A DNA stretch of 64,000 bases. It comes from Cetobacterium_A somerae (GTDB lineage: Bacteria; Fusobacteriota; Fusobacteriia; Fusobacteriales; Fusobacteriaceae). Where the stretch lies: the NCBI RefSeq assembly GCF_044784365.2, contig NZ_CP173062.2; one strand, 5' to 3'. The notes under the pieces were generated by a model. That model did not search any database and was not told the DNA's origin. It worked only from the letters and a program-made list of their open reading frames with translations. The first letter of the stretch is position 1. Every line of letters starts with the position of its first letter. This document shows, one piece after another, positions 17,097 through 25,658 of the stretch. The position numbers and the translations under genes were made by a program.

Positions 17097-18044
17097 TTAT
17101 ACTAGTTTAATAAATGCTGTAAACAAAACTATTCCTACAAAAGATGTCATAAACATTATCTTATAACATTTTTTTATATCTTCACATTGAAACTCTTTTA
17201 ATTTATCTCCTATTGTAGGTTTTTCAAAATATTTTCCAAAATATTTTGTTTTACCACCAAATTGAACCCCTATAGCTCCTGCAAAAACTGCCTCTGGATG
17301 CCCTGAATTTGGACTTGAATGATTTTTTCTATCTCTAAAAAATATTTTTAATGGCTTTTTTATTCCCATTCCTAATAAAAATGTTGCAATTGGAATTATT
17401 ATTAGACCAGATAATCTCGCTGGAATAAAATTAAAGAAATCATCTACTTTTGCTGAAACCATCCCAAAATCTATATATTTATCATTTTTATATCCAACCA
17501 TTGAATCAAGAGTATTTACTGCTTTATATCCCATTGCTAAAGGCAATGCCATTGAAACTCCATCAATTAATATAAAGCTTCCTAAAAATGCATAAAACAT
17601 AGGTGCTATAATTCCATCAACACTATTTTCAGCTATAGTCTCCATTGTACTTCTTACAACTTGTACTTCATCCATCTCACCTGTATCTCTACTAACTAAA
17701 TAAGAAAGCTCTTTTTGTGCTTTTTGTAAATCTCCACTTTTTAAAATTTTATAAACTTTAATCCCTTCAGCACCTAAACTTTTCGTTGCCAAAGTTGTGT
17801 ATAGAAAGAAAATTTCTAAAAATTCAGACATTCTAGCTATGTAATATGACAATACTACTGTTGAAAGTATTACTGTAAAAGCTAATACTCCTCCCCATAC
17901 TTTTTTATTTTTTAATGAATAGATTTTATTTTCAATAAAAGTTATATATTTTCCTATAAATCTAACTGGATGTGGAAACCAATATGGATCCCCTAAAATT
18001 AAATCTAACAAATAAGCTATCCATATTTTTAAAATGATGCTCAT
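17097..18044 (-). CDS. cbiB: Adenosylcobinamide-phosphate synthase
   Basis: A 315-residue integral membrane enzyme that attaches aminopropanol (phosphate) to adenosylcobyric acid. It shows the family N terminus AYLLDLILGDPYWFPHPVRFIGK, SRDTGEMDEVQVVRSTMETIAENSVDGI across its centre, and NSGHPEAVFAGAIGVQFGG late on. There are about five hydrophobic segments. It lies 21 nt before cobD and overlaps cbiP by 1 nt. Confidence 0.94.
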   Translation of the reverse strand: MSIILKIWIAYLLDLILGDPYWFPHPVRFIGKYITFIENKIYSLKNKKVWGGVLAFTVILSTVVLSYYIARMSEFLEIFFLYTTLATKSLGAEGIKVYKILKSGDLQKAQKELSYLVSRDTGEMDEVQVVRSTMETIAENSVDGIIAPMFYAFLGSFILIDGVSMALPLAMGYKAVNTLDSMVGYKNDKYIDFGMVSAKVDDFFNFIPARLSGLIIIPIATFLLGMGIKKPLKIFFRDRKNHSSPNSGHPEAVFAGAIGVQFGGKTKYFGKYFEKPTIGDKLKEFQCEDIKKCYKIMFMTSFVGIVLFTAFIKLV

Positions 18045-19528
18045 TAGTTCTCCTCCAAAATCTTATAAATAGCTTTCATGTCCACATTTTCTCTGAATAT
18101 TTTTTCTAACTTATCCAACTCTTGAAGTCTATATTCATCAAATGTCATTGTGCTATTTTTCTTTTCCAGTCCTTTCTTCTCTCTTATATTATTTAAAATA
18201 AAATCAGTAAACTCTCTATTATCAAAAATTCCATGTAAGTATGTTCCGAAAATATTGTCCTTTACTGTGGCTACTAATCTATTATCTAAAGTTATAGATT
18301 TTTCTTTTCCCTCTGTTACTCCTTGGTGAATCTCATAACCTTTAACTTGAATATCTCCTAATCCTTTTAATAACCCAGTTTCTCCTTTTAATAATCCTGT
18401 ATACTGTGTTGTTACCTTCTCTTTTTCCATTGTAGTTTCTATGTCTAAAAGTCCTAGTCCTGGAAGTTCTTTTATATCTCCCTCTATTCCATAAGGATCT
18501 AACACTTTTTCCCCTAAAATTTGAAATCCTCCACATATGCCAATAATAGGAGTTCCTTTTCTAGACATTTTTATAATCTCTTGTGCGATTCCTTTCTCTT
18601 TTATATCTTTTAAATCATCTATTGTATTTTTAGATCCAGGTATAATTATCAGGTCTTCATTTCCTAATTCATGAAATGATGTTACATAATTAACATTTAC
18701 ATCCTTATTTGCTAGTAAAGCATCAATGTCTGTGAAATTCGATATATGCTTTAATTTTATAACCGAAACTGTTATATCTGCAGTTTTTGATTTAATCTTA
18801 TTAAATTTTTCTGTTACCCCATCCTCATCCTCTATGTCTAGTTCAAAGTATGGCATAACTCCTAAAATTGGAACTCCTGTCAGTTCCTCTATTTTTTCTA
18901 ATCCTGGTTTTAATATATCAACATTTCCTCTAAACTTATTTATAATTACACCTTTTACTCTAGCTCTCTCTTCTGGTTCCATAAGAGATATTGTTCCATA
19001 AATTGATGCAAAAACTCCACCTCTATCAATATCTGCAACTAAAATAACAGGAGCATCAACCATTTCAGCTAATCCCATGTTTACTATATCGTCTTGCTTT
19101 ATATTTAATTCTACAGGGCTTCCTGCTCCCTCTATAACACATATTTGATTTTCATCTTTAATCGTATTATAAGCTTGAATTATATCTTTTTTTAACTTTG
19201 ATTTATAATCTCCGTATTCAAGTCCTCCCATATTTCCGATAGATTTTCCGTTGACAATCACTTGAATCCTTCTATCCCCTGTGGGTTTTAATAAAATAGG
19301 ATTCATTGTATAGTGAGCTTCTATCTCACATGCCATCGCCTGAAGAGCTTGTGCTCGTCCCATCTCATGTCCATCTTTTGTTATATAAGAGTTCAGTGCC
19401 ATATTTTGAGATTTAAAAGGTGAAACTGTGTATCCATCTTTAAAAAATGCTCTACATAAGCCTGTAACTGTTATACTCTTCCCTGCTCCTGAAGACGTCC
19501 CAACAACCATTATGTTCTTATGTTTCAT
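18044..19528 (-). CDS. cbiP: Cobyric acid synthase
   Basis: A 494-residue amidotransferase that adds four amides to adenosylcobyrinic acid a,c-diamide. The N-terminal domain has VVGTSSGAGKSITVTGLCR and PFKSQNMALNS. The GATase domain has IPGSKNTIDDL, the Cys nucleophile in GICGGFQILG, and His in GTYLHGIFDN. It is the first gene of the 14-gene leftward operon, 140 nt downstream of a cobalamin riboswitch, with AGGAG before the ATG. Confidence 0.95.
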   Translation of the reverse strand: MKHKNIMVVGTSSGAGKSITVTGLCRAFFKDGYTVSPFKSQNMALNSYITKDGHEMGRAQALQAMACEIEAHYTMNPILLKPTGDRRIQVIVNGKSIGNMGGLEYGDYKSKLKKDIIQAYNTIKDENQICVIEGAGSPVELNIKQDDIVNMGLAEMVDAPVILVADIDRGGVFASIYGTISLMEPEERARVKGVIINKFRGNVDILKPGLEKIEELTGVPILGVMPYFELDIEDEDGVTEKFNKIKSKTADITVSVIKLKHISNFTDIDALLANKDVNVNYVTSFHELGNEDLIIIPGSKNTIDDLKDIKEKGIAQEIIKMSRKGTPIIGICGGFQILGEKVLDPYGIEGDIKELPGLGLLDIETTMEKEKVTTQYTGLLKGETGLLKGLGDIQVKGYEIHQGVTEGKEKSITLDNRLVATVKDNIFGTYLHGIFDNREFTDFILNNIREKKGLEKKNSTMTFDEYRLQELDKLEKIFRENVDMKAIYKILEEN

Positions 19529-19667
19529 AATATCATTTCTCCTAAATTTGTGAAGTTTAGCGGAAATATAAAAAATGCGAAAATGAATAGAATATTGCTA
19601 ATTAGAATTGAAATTGACAGTTCTAAATACAAATCTGTTCACCGCAGATTTTATATTTTCTTTTATA

Positions 19668-19815
19668 TTCATGGCAGATATCCTGACTCAGATTCACCCT
19701 ACTCTTAGGCCTTCCCATAAAAACTACAGTGGCTAGTCTAATTTCGTCCTCCTTACAGTGGCGGGACCGTGTGAGATTTTCACTCAACTTTCCTTTTAAT
19801 CAAATTATTGAACCA
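19668..19815 (-). promoter_or_regulatory. Cobalamin riboswitch (cbi operon leader)
   Basis: On the minus strand the leader contains GGTCCCGCCACTGTAAGG, a second GCCACTG, GGGAAGG..GTAGGGTGAATC, and the 3' B12 box AGTCAGGATATCTGCC (19688-19673). These are the conserved core elements of the class I cobalamin riboswitch. A hairpin AAATCTG/CAGATTT at 19651-19631 lies between the aptamer and cbiP; it has no U-tract, so control may be at translation or through alternative pairing with the B12-box ATCTG. High B12 should lower expression of the synthesis operon. Confidence 0.95.
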
Positions 19816-19839
19816 TAAATAATATACATATTTATCATA

Positions 19840-19868
19840 ATTATACATAATGATTATGCACAAGTCAA
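19840..19868 (-). promoter_or_regulatory. Promoter of the cobalamin operon
   Basis: On the minus strand TTGACT (19868-19863), a 17-bp spacer and TATAAT (19845-19840) give a near-consensus promoter. It starts the transcript just ahead of the riboswitch. The rest of the gap up to 20035 shows no gene. Confidence 0.85.
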
Positions 19869-20035
19869 CCTTTTTTAAAAGTTTATGTTTAAAAATTAAA
19901 CTACAAACGTTTGCTATTTTATAGAAATTAATTTTAAAAATAATTTTAATAAAACTACAATAATAAAAAAGAAAATTAAATTTTATTCGTAGATTAAATG
20001 TGACATATTAAATTTTTATAAGGGAGTGATTAAAT

Positions 20036-21574
20036 ATGAACGATGTTAAAACAAATAAACAACCTCTTATTGTAGAGGACAAAATTATTAATGTTCCTCC
20101 TATGTTTGCAGAGATTTTTGCATTAAATCCTAAAAATCTTAAAAAATGGTTAGTTGGAGCAAAAAATTCAAATAAATCTTATGAAGATCTTAAAGTAAAA
20201 GATATTTTAAATACAAAAGTTAATGCTGCTGTTAATGATGAGGCATTTCTTTTAGATGTAACGTTTGGAAATACAACTCATAAATTATATTTAAAAAAAC
20301 CTCAAGCAAATAAAGGATTGGATTTTATATTAACAGAAGGTGATAAATTTAAAATTGAAACAAATTTACACCTTACTGAGATAAATGATAAAAAATGTAA
20401 CATACATCTTGAAACAACTTTATTAGAAAGTAAACATAGTTTTCATCCTATAACATCTTTTGAATTAAAATACTTTTTCAGAAAAAGTTTATCAAACTTC
20501 ATAGAAGAGTGTGAAAAAAGTTATAGTACTTTTGAAAGCGAAGAAAAAACTATTGAAGCTGAAGTTTTAAATTTCTACCAAAGCAATATATCTGCTTTTA
20601 ACTCTTTAATTGAACCACTAAAAAATGATTTAGGAGAAGATTCTTATTTAGATATTCAAAAAAAATTAAAAACTTTAGGTATGGATACATCTGATAAAGT
20701 TAGTAAAATATTCACAAATTTAGTTGGTGTTATTCCCACAGAAGATTTATCATTAATCAATGATAAAGTTATTCAATTTATTAAAGAACATATATTTATT
20801 TTAAAAGGTATTACTAAAAAAAATAATGCTGAAAATTTAAAAGATATCAATACAGTTACTAAGTTACAACTAGATAACATTAACTTTATTGTACCTCAAA
20901 TATTAAAAGATATAGATTCTAATAAAATTGTTGAAATTGAAAATCAATTAAATGATCTTTTGACAACTATTGTCAAAGAAATTGAAGATATTCTTGAGGA
21001 AATTAAAAATAAAATTCCTCCTCAACACTTTAAAGATTTTGAAGTTGGATTTATAAATATTCTTAAAACTGATTTAGATTCTGCTCAATCTTTAGTTGAT
21101 AAAATTATTTCTGGAAATGCAAAATTTACAGATGCAGAAACTAAAATTTTAAATGGATTAAAAGAATCTATTAATAAAGTAGAAACTACTGTTAATAATA
21201 GAGATAACCAAGCTTATATCTCTGTTTTAAATATGATTGAAAAATCTTTAGAACAACTTGAACAAGATATAAAAACTATCAGTTCAAATATAACCGCTGA
21301 TAAAATAGAATCTACAAAAACTCTAATAAAATCTACAACTGATACTTCATATAAATCTTTAACAAGCTTCTTATCTAATATGACTCCTGAAAATTTAGCA
21401 AATAACAAAGAAGTTGTGAATCAAAAAATAGAAGAAATTTTAGATAGATATGTTAAAGCAATCAAAATAATCTCTCCTTCAATACCTGATGAAAAACTTT
21501 CTAATATGAGAGAAAAAGTTAAAAATATACTAACTAAGGAATACGAATCTTTTTGTATATCAAATAACAATTAA
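20036..21574 (+). CDS. Hypothetical helical/coiled-coil protein, 512 residues
   Basis: I do not recognise this protein. It has no signal peptide, transmembrane helix or cysteine-rich motif. Residues 1-150 look like a mixed alpha/beta domain. From about 160 to the end it is Lys/Glu/Asn/Ile-rich with long helices and heptad-like spacing, suggesting an elongated helical bundle or coiled coil in the cytoplasm. It has a GGGAG site and its own terminator. It stands alone between the cobalamin operon and the glycerol dehydratase operon, transcribed towards the latter. Codon use looks like that of its neighbours. Confidence 0.75.
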   Translation: MNDVKTNKQPLIVEDKIINVPPMFAEIFALNPKNLKKWLVGAKNSNKSYEDLKVKDILNTKVNAAVNDEAFLLDVTFGNTTHKLYLKKPQANKGLDFILTEGDKFKIETNLHLTEINDKKCNIHLETTLLESKHSFHPITSFELKYFFRKSLSNFIEECEKSYSTFESEEKTIEAEVLNFYQSNISAFNSLIEPLKNDLGEDSYLDIQKKLKTLGMDTSDKVSKIFTNLVGVIPTEDLSLINDKVIQFIKEHIFILKGITKKNNAENLKDINTVTKLQLDNINFIVPQILKDIDSNKIVEIENQLNDLLTTIVKEIEDILEEIKNKIPPQHFKDFEVGFINILKTDLDSAQSLVDKIISGNAKFTDAETKILNGLKESINKVETTVNNRDNQAYISVLNMIEKSLEQLEQDIKTISSNITADKIESTKTLIKSTTDTSYKSLTSFLSNMTPENLANNKEVVNQKIEEILDRYVKAIKIISPSIPDEKLSNMREKVKNILTKEYESFCISNNN

Positions 21575-21582
21575 ATAAAACA

Positions 21583-21612
21583 AAAAAATGTAGCTGTTGA
21601 GCTACATTTTTT
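21583..21612. terminator. Bidirectional intrinsic terminator
   Basis: A 13-bp perfect stem (21583-21595 with 21600-21612) with a GTTG loop, A-rich on one side and T-rich on the other. It ends both the 512-residue orphan gene and the convergent dha operon. Confidence 0.88.
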
Positions 21613-22492
21613 ATTTCTGAAAAAGATCTCTATACTCCTTAGGACAAATTCGTTCATATTTTTTAAAAACTTTTGTAAAATAGCTACTATCTTCAATTCC
21701 TATTTCATTTGATATTTCTGATAAAGACTTACTTGTAATTTCTAAAAAATGTTTAGCTTTTTCAATCTTTTTTATAAGAATATACTCCTTGAAAGTTTTT
21801 CCTGTTTCTCTTTTAAAAACTCTACTAAATTGAGAAATACTCAAATTACATAATGCGGCTACATCTTCTAAATGAATATTTTCTCTAATATTTTCATTTA
21901 TGTAAGTCACTGCTGAAGAAATTTGAGAATGACTATACTCTACTCTTTCTTCTTTTATATTATTTTCAATAATATGATTATACCATTTCTTACTTTTAAT
22001 ACAATCACTTATATAAACCGACGTATAATGTAAAATACTTGCAATACTTTGGAGTTCATTATATTTCACCTTTTTTAAAAACCCATAATTTTCAACAATC
22101 TTCTTTATATTAAATTCTTTCCCTACATTTTCAACCAAAATATCCTCTAATTCAAATGTTTCTTCATCTTCTAAAAGAATTTGGCCTACTAAAAATGCAC
22201 CTATTAATTCACTTTGATAAATAATAGGTATTATCATATCTACTAATCCAGCGTGACATCTATAAATATACGGTTTTAATGATAAAAATGCTTTACTTAA
22301 AGCTTTTACATCGCATTTTTCACAAAACGAACTAAGTTCTTTATTTTTCCTAAAAATTTTACAAAACTCTGAGTAGTTACTTTTTTCTGTTAAATAATTG
22401 CCCTCATCATCTACAATTACTACAGCCATTTTAGTCATATCTACTATCTCTTCCTGAATTTTTAATAGTTCTTTTTTATATTTATGAAGCAT
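21611..22492 (-). CDS. pocR: PocR-type AraC-family transcriptional regulator
   Basis: A 293-residue regulator. The N-terminal PocR ligand domain (about 10-165) carries a Cys set: one in EFCKIF, two in FCEKCDVKAL and one in YRCHAGLVDM. These residues recur in PocR proteins that sense small diols. The C-terminal double HTH (about 190-290) has LEDVAALCNLSISQFSRVFK and IGIEDSSYFTKVFKKY, typical of AraC. It is the last gene of the dehydratase operon, 20 nt after dhaG. PocR controls pdu and cob genes in enterobacteria, so activation of dha by glycerol or propanediol is the likely role. Confidence 0.85.
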   Translation of the reverse strand: MLHKYKKELLKIQEEIVDMTKMAVVIVDDEGNYLTEKSNYSEFCKIFRKNKELSSFCEKCDVKALSKAFLSLKPYIYRCHAGLVDMIIPIIYQSELIGAFLVGQILLEDEETFELEDILVENVGKEFNIKKIVENYGFLKKVKYNELQSIASILHYTSVYISDCIKSKKWYNHIIENNIKEERVEYSHSQISSAVTYINENIRENIHLEDVAALCNLSISQFSRVFKRETGKTFKEYILIKKIEKAKHFLEITSKSLSEISNEIGIEDSSYFTKVFKKYERICPKEYRDLFQK

Positions 22493-22512
22493 ACCTCACA
22501 CCTTTCGTTTTT

Positions 22513-22839
22513 TTATACTTTTTTTAAAGGCAATCCCTTTAATACTCTAGCTGCATTTTGACCAAAAACCCTTAAACGTTTTTTAGAACTTCCAATATTT
22601 TCTTTCAAAATATACTCTTTTGTATATTTTTTTTGATTTAAAAATATTTCACCATCTGAATTAATACCTATTCCTATTTCAAACCTTCCATTTACATAAA
22701 ACTCTTTATCTATTTTTTCTTCTTCTAAAAACTTTAAAATATAAGGAACTCCCTCTTCTTCTATTCCAAAAAATATCTCTTCTATATCAACTATCTTTAT
22801 AATATTTGAACATACTATATCTATTCCAGTTTTTAACAC
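22513..22839 (-). CDS. dhaG: Glycerol/diol dehydratase reactivase, small subunit
   Basis: A 108-residue DhaG/PduH/DdrB-family protein that pairs with the large reactivase subunit and swaps onto dehydratase subunits to release damaged cofactor. The family shows in EEGVPYILKF, GIGINSDGEIFL and the C-terminal RVFGQNAARVLKGLPLK. It overlaps the large subunit gene by 7 nt. Length is normal. Confidence 0.88.
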   Translation of the reverse strand: MLKTGIDIVCSNIIKIVDIEEIFFGIEEEGVPYILKFLEEEKIDKEFYVNGRFEIGIGINSDGEIFLNQKKYTKEYILKENIGSSKKRLRVFGQNAARVLKGLPLKKV

Positions 22840-24653
22840 TCTCTATCACCTAAAACCAAACCTGTCGCTACAGCATTTCTAGGCCCTTCTATTCCTCTTA
22901 TATTTCCGCAACCAGCAACTACACCGTATTTAGAAAGAGCTTCCGTTATCATCTCTGGTATTTCAAAGTCAAGAGCTGATCCACCTACAATTATTACAAA
23001 CTCAAAATCTCTAATATTTTTAGTTAAAGATATTTTTTTTAAGGCTCTCTCTGAATTTGCTACAAAAACTCTTCTTTTACTCTCTCTCCTAATATCTCTA
23101 ATTCTTTCTAAAGTATTTTGAATATCTATTGGAATAAGCTCACCATTTTTTACTAATACATTTTTTGCATATATGCTCGGTGATAAAGGCTCATTAAAAA
23201 ACTGCACACTTCCATCTTCGTACCTTATATGAAAAAAAGATTCTACTTTTGCTAGTGGATATTTTTTAATATCTTCAGCTAAATTAAAATTTTCAACTCC
23301 AAGTTCTTTCTGAATTAATAAAGTTACCATATTTCCTGCACCAGCTAAATGAGTATGAGCTTTTCTTCCAAATTTATCTATACTACAAGCATCTGTTGAT
23401 CCAGCTCCAATATCAATTATAGCCAATGGCTTTCCTGTTCCTGGAGTAGTTAAAGCTCCTTTTATAGCCATATCTGCTTCTACTCCACCAACTTCTACTT
23501 CTATGCCTAATTCACTTTTTATTAATCTTGCTAAATTTTCCATTTGATTTTTTTCAGTTCCTACCATTACTGCCAATCCTACAGCATTTTCAAGCATAAA
23601 TTCACCAGCTAAACCACCTTTTATTCTCTGAGGAACAAAGGTGTCAACTGCTAGTAAATCTTTTATTTTTATATCCTCTATATTTTCTCCTGTAAATTTA
23701 CTCATTGTATTTTTTACATTTCTTAACATTCCACCAACATTTGTTCCATCTTCTCCAAAAATATCTTGAACATTTAGAAAAGATATCTTTTCCATAATTT
23801 TTTCAGCACCTTCTTGTATGCCTACCTCTTCAGTTGTTTTACAACCTTTTATGTAGATATTTCCAGCTGGAATAATTTTTTCTTTCACATCTCCTTGAGG
23901 AGTTTTTATTACAACACCTGATCTATTTCCTATAAGAGCTTTTGATAAAGGAACCACTTTTTTTGTTTCTTCTGAGGTTAAATTAAAAATTGTCGCTATT
24001 CCATATGGATTTGAAATTTTTTCAATAACTCTTCCCTTTTCAGCTACTTCAATACAGCATTTAACACCTAAAGGTATTTTTTCAATTAGTTGAACTTCAT
24101 CAACTATTGGAATTTTTATTAGTAATCTATTATTTACAAGAACACCATCATCTCTTTGTAAAATAGCTCCCTTTATTTTTACTCCTCTATTTATTTCAGA
24201 ATTTAAAATTTTTGCTATTTCTAAAAAATTTTTATCTTTATTTGCTATAACAATATACTCTTCATCTAATAGACTACACTTTAGTTCTTTTAAATTATCT
24301 ATATTAATCGTTAAACCTATTCCTATTCCACAACCTCCAGGAGTATCCGGATTATGCCCAATCATAGTAGATTCAGTTATTATTGTTTCTGTTATCGTTT
24401 CCATGGAAACATCTCCAATTACTGGAGTTGCCTCATTTATTCTAATCAAATCTAAGTCTTCTAATTTAAAATCTAATTTTTCTAACAATGAGAAAATTGC
24501 CTTTTTTATGCCCTCTATATTTTCTTCTGTTCCTTTTAAGCCTGTAGTCTTATAAAGAGAACTACCTAAAAATTTAATTTCAGAGTCTGTTACTCTAGCT
24601 AAAGCTACCTCCGTAGTCGCATTTCCTATGTCAATACCTGCAATAATTTTCAT
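22833..24653 (-). CDS. dhaF: Glycerol/diol dehydratase reactivase, large subunit
   Basis: A 606-residue chaperone-like ATPase of the DhaF/PduG/DdrA family with an actin-like fold. It starts IAGIDIGNATTEVALA (phosphate loop), has HNPDTPGGCGIGIG, VDTFVPQRIKGGLAGEFMLENAV, a second phosphate motif AIIDIGAGSTDACSI and VGGSALDFEIPE. It uses ATP to exchange inactivated cobalamin for fresh adenosylcobalamin, which ties this operon to the nearby B12 genes. Length is normal. Confidence 0.95.
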   Translation of the reverse strand: MKIIAGIDIGNATTEVALARVTDSEIKFLGSSLYKTTGLKGTEENIEGIKKAIFSLLEKLDFKLEDLDLIRINEATPVIGDVSMETITETIITESTMIGHNPDTPGGCGIGIGLTINIDNLKELKCSLLDEEYIVIANKDKNFLEIAKILNSEINRGVKIKGAILQRDDGVLVNNRLLIKIPIVDEVQLIEKIPLGVKCCIEVAEKGRVIEKISNPYGIATIFNLTSEETKKVVPLSKALIGNRSGVVIKTPQGDVKEKIIPAGNIYIKGCKTTEEVGIQEGAEKIMEKISFLNVQDIFGEDGTNVGGMLRNVKNTMSKFTGENIEDIKIKDLLAVDTFVPQRIKGGLAGEFMLENAVGLAVMVGTEKNQMENLARLIKSELGIEVEVGGVEADMAIKGALTTPGTGKPLAIIDIGAGSTDACSIDKFGRKAHTHLAGAGNMVTLLIQKELGVENFNLAEDIKKYPLAKVESFFHIRYEDGSVQFFNEPLSPSIYAKNVLVKNGELIPIDIQNTLERIRDIRRESKRRVFVANSERALKKISLTKNIRDFEFVIIVGGSALDFEIPEMITEALSKYGVVAGCGNIRGIEGPRNAVATGLVLGDREC

Positions 24654-24666
24654 AATTAAATTGCTC

Positions 24667-25089
24667 CTAATCTTTTCTTAACTTTCCTCTTTTTTCATAA
24701 ATATCTGCAGCCTCTCTAACAAAATTTGCATTTACAACTGCTCCATATTTATTCTCAAGCTCATCAGCTATAGCTAAAAGTTCCTCTTTAGATGATCTAT
24801 TTGGTCTTAAAGCATTATAAATCTCTAATATTCTTTCATCTGAGATTTTTACTAATTCACTAGCTCTTTGAAAATTTCTTTTTATAGTAGGCTGCCCTGC
24901 TGTTTCAGCTACTTCCCCTTGAAGATTAAGTGTTTCTGAAGAGATTCTAATATCTTGAGCTTTAATATTTTCATCTAAAACGTTTTCTAAAGTGATATCA
25001 TCTAACGTTTTTCCAGTTGGAGTTTTTAACCACTCTTTTCTCTTCTCTCCTAAAGGATAATCTAATTCGATATTAATTTTTTTGTTCAT
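24667..25089 (-). CDS. dhaE: Glycerol/diol dehydratase, small (gamma) subunit
   Basis: A 140-residue subunit. DYPLGEKRKEWLKTPTGKTLDDITLENV is the family N terminus and FQRASELVKISDERILEIYNALRPNRSSKEEL is a conserved helical block. It lacks the N-terminal extension found in PduE of microcompartments. It lies 11 nt downstream of dhaC. Confidence 0.93.
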   Translation of the reverse strand: MNKKINIELDYPLGEKRKEWLKTPTGKTLDDITLENVLDENIKAQDIRISSETLNLQGEVAETAGQPTIKRNFQRASELVKISDERILEIYNALRPNRSSKEELLAIADELENKYGAVVNANFVREAADIYEKRGKLRKD

Positions 25090-25100
25090 CTTTCATCTCC

Positions 25101-25649
25101 TTATTCAAAAGTATATTCTAACTCTTCAGGTTTTTCATTTTCTTTTACATGCTTTGTTTCTTTTATATGTAATAAAGCTGCTTTTGCTTGATATTTTGGT
25201 CTCACCATTTGATCACTTATAACAGGTACTGGATTAGGCGATTCTCCTTTAGCATATTTAGCTGCATTTTTACCAATTAATCTATAAATTTCTGGGGTCA
25301 AAAGAGGTGCCTGTGGAAATAATTCCAGATTATTTAACGGAAGTAAATCCTTTTGATGTATAACTGTTGTTCCCTTTGATTGTATTCCTATCCCTATTCC
25401 AGATCCACTTAATTTAGCTGCATCATTTGCAATAAAACAAACATCTGACGTTCTATTTACACGTACTACTCTAGCAATTAAACCTTCCTCTTCTATTCCT
25501 GCTATTAATTCCATTAAGACCATATCATGAGGAACATCTGTTATTGTTTTATGTTGATATTTTTTAAAAGCTGGAGCTAGTCCTATAACTACCTCTTCTA
25601 TTCTATCACCTTTTTTCGCAATTCCAACCTCTTTTATTTTTATTTCCAT
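25101..25649 (-). CDS. dhaC: Glycerol/diol dehydratase, medium (beta) subunit
   Basis: A 182-residue subunit with a Rossmann-like fold that helps bind the cobalamin nucleotide tail. It has EVVIGLAPAFKKYQHKTITDVPHDMVLMELIAGIEEEG, RVVRVNRTSDV and SGSGIGIGIQSKGTT. PduD enzymes of microcompartments are about 40 residues longer at the N terminus, where the targeting signal lies. This protein starts directly at the catalytic core, like soluble glycerol dehydratases. No shell-protein gene is in the window. Confidence 0.94.
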   Translation of the reverse strand: MEIKIKEVGIAKKGDRIEEVVIGLAPAFKKYQHKTITDVPHDMVLMELIAGIEEEGLIARVVRVNRTSDVCFIANDAAKLSGSGIGIGIQSKGTTVIHQKDLLPLNNLELFPQAPLLTPEIYRLIGKNAAKYAKGESPNPVPVISDQMVRPKYQAKAALLHIKETKHVKENEKPEELEYTFE

Positions 25650-25658
25650 TTTTTCCTC

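Noticed and set aside
19520..19708. A 62-codon plus-strand frame
   Set aside because: It is antisense to the cobalamin riboswitch and leader, with no ribosome site.
25101..25649. Microcompartment-type diol dehydratase
   Set aside because: The medium subunit has no N-terminal targeting extension and no shell-protein genes are in the window.
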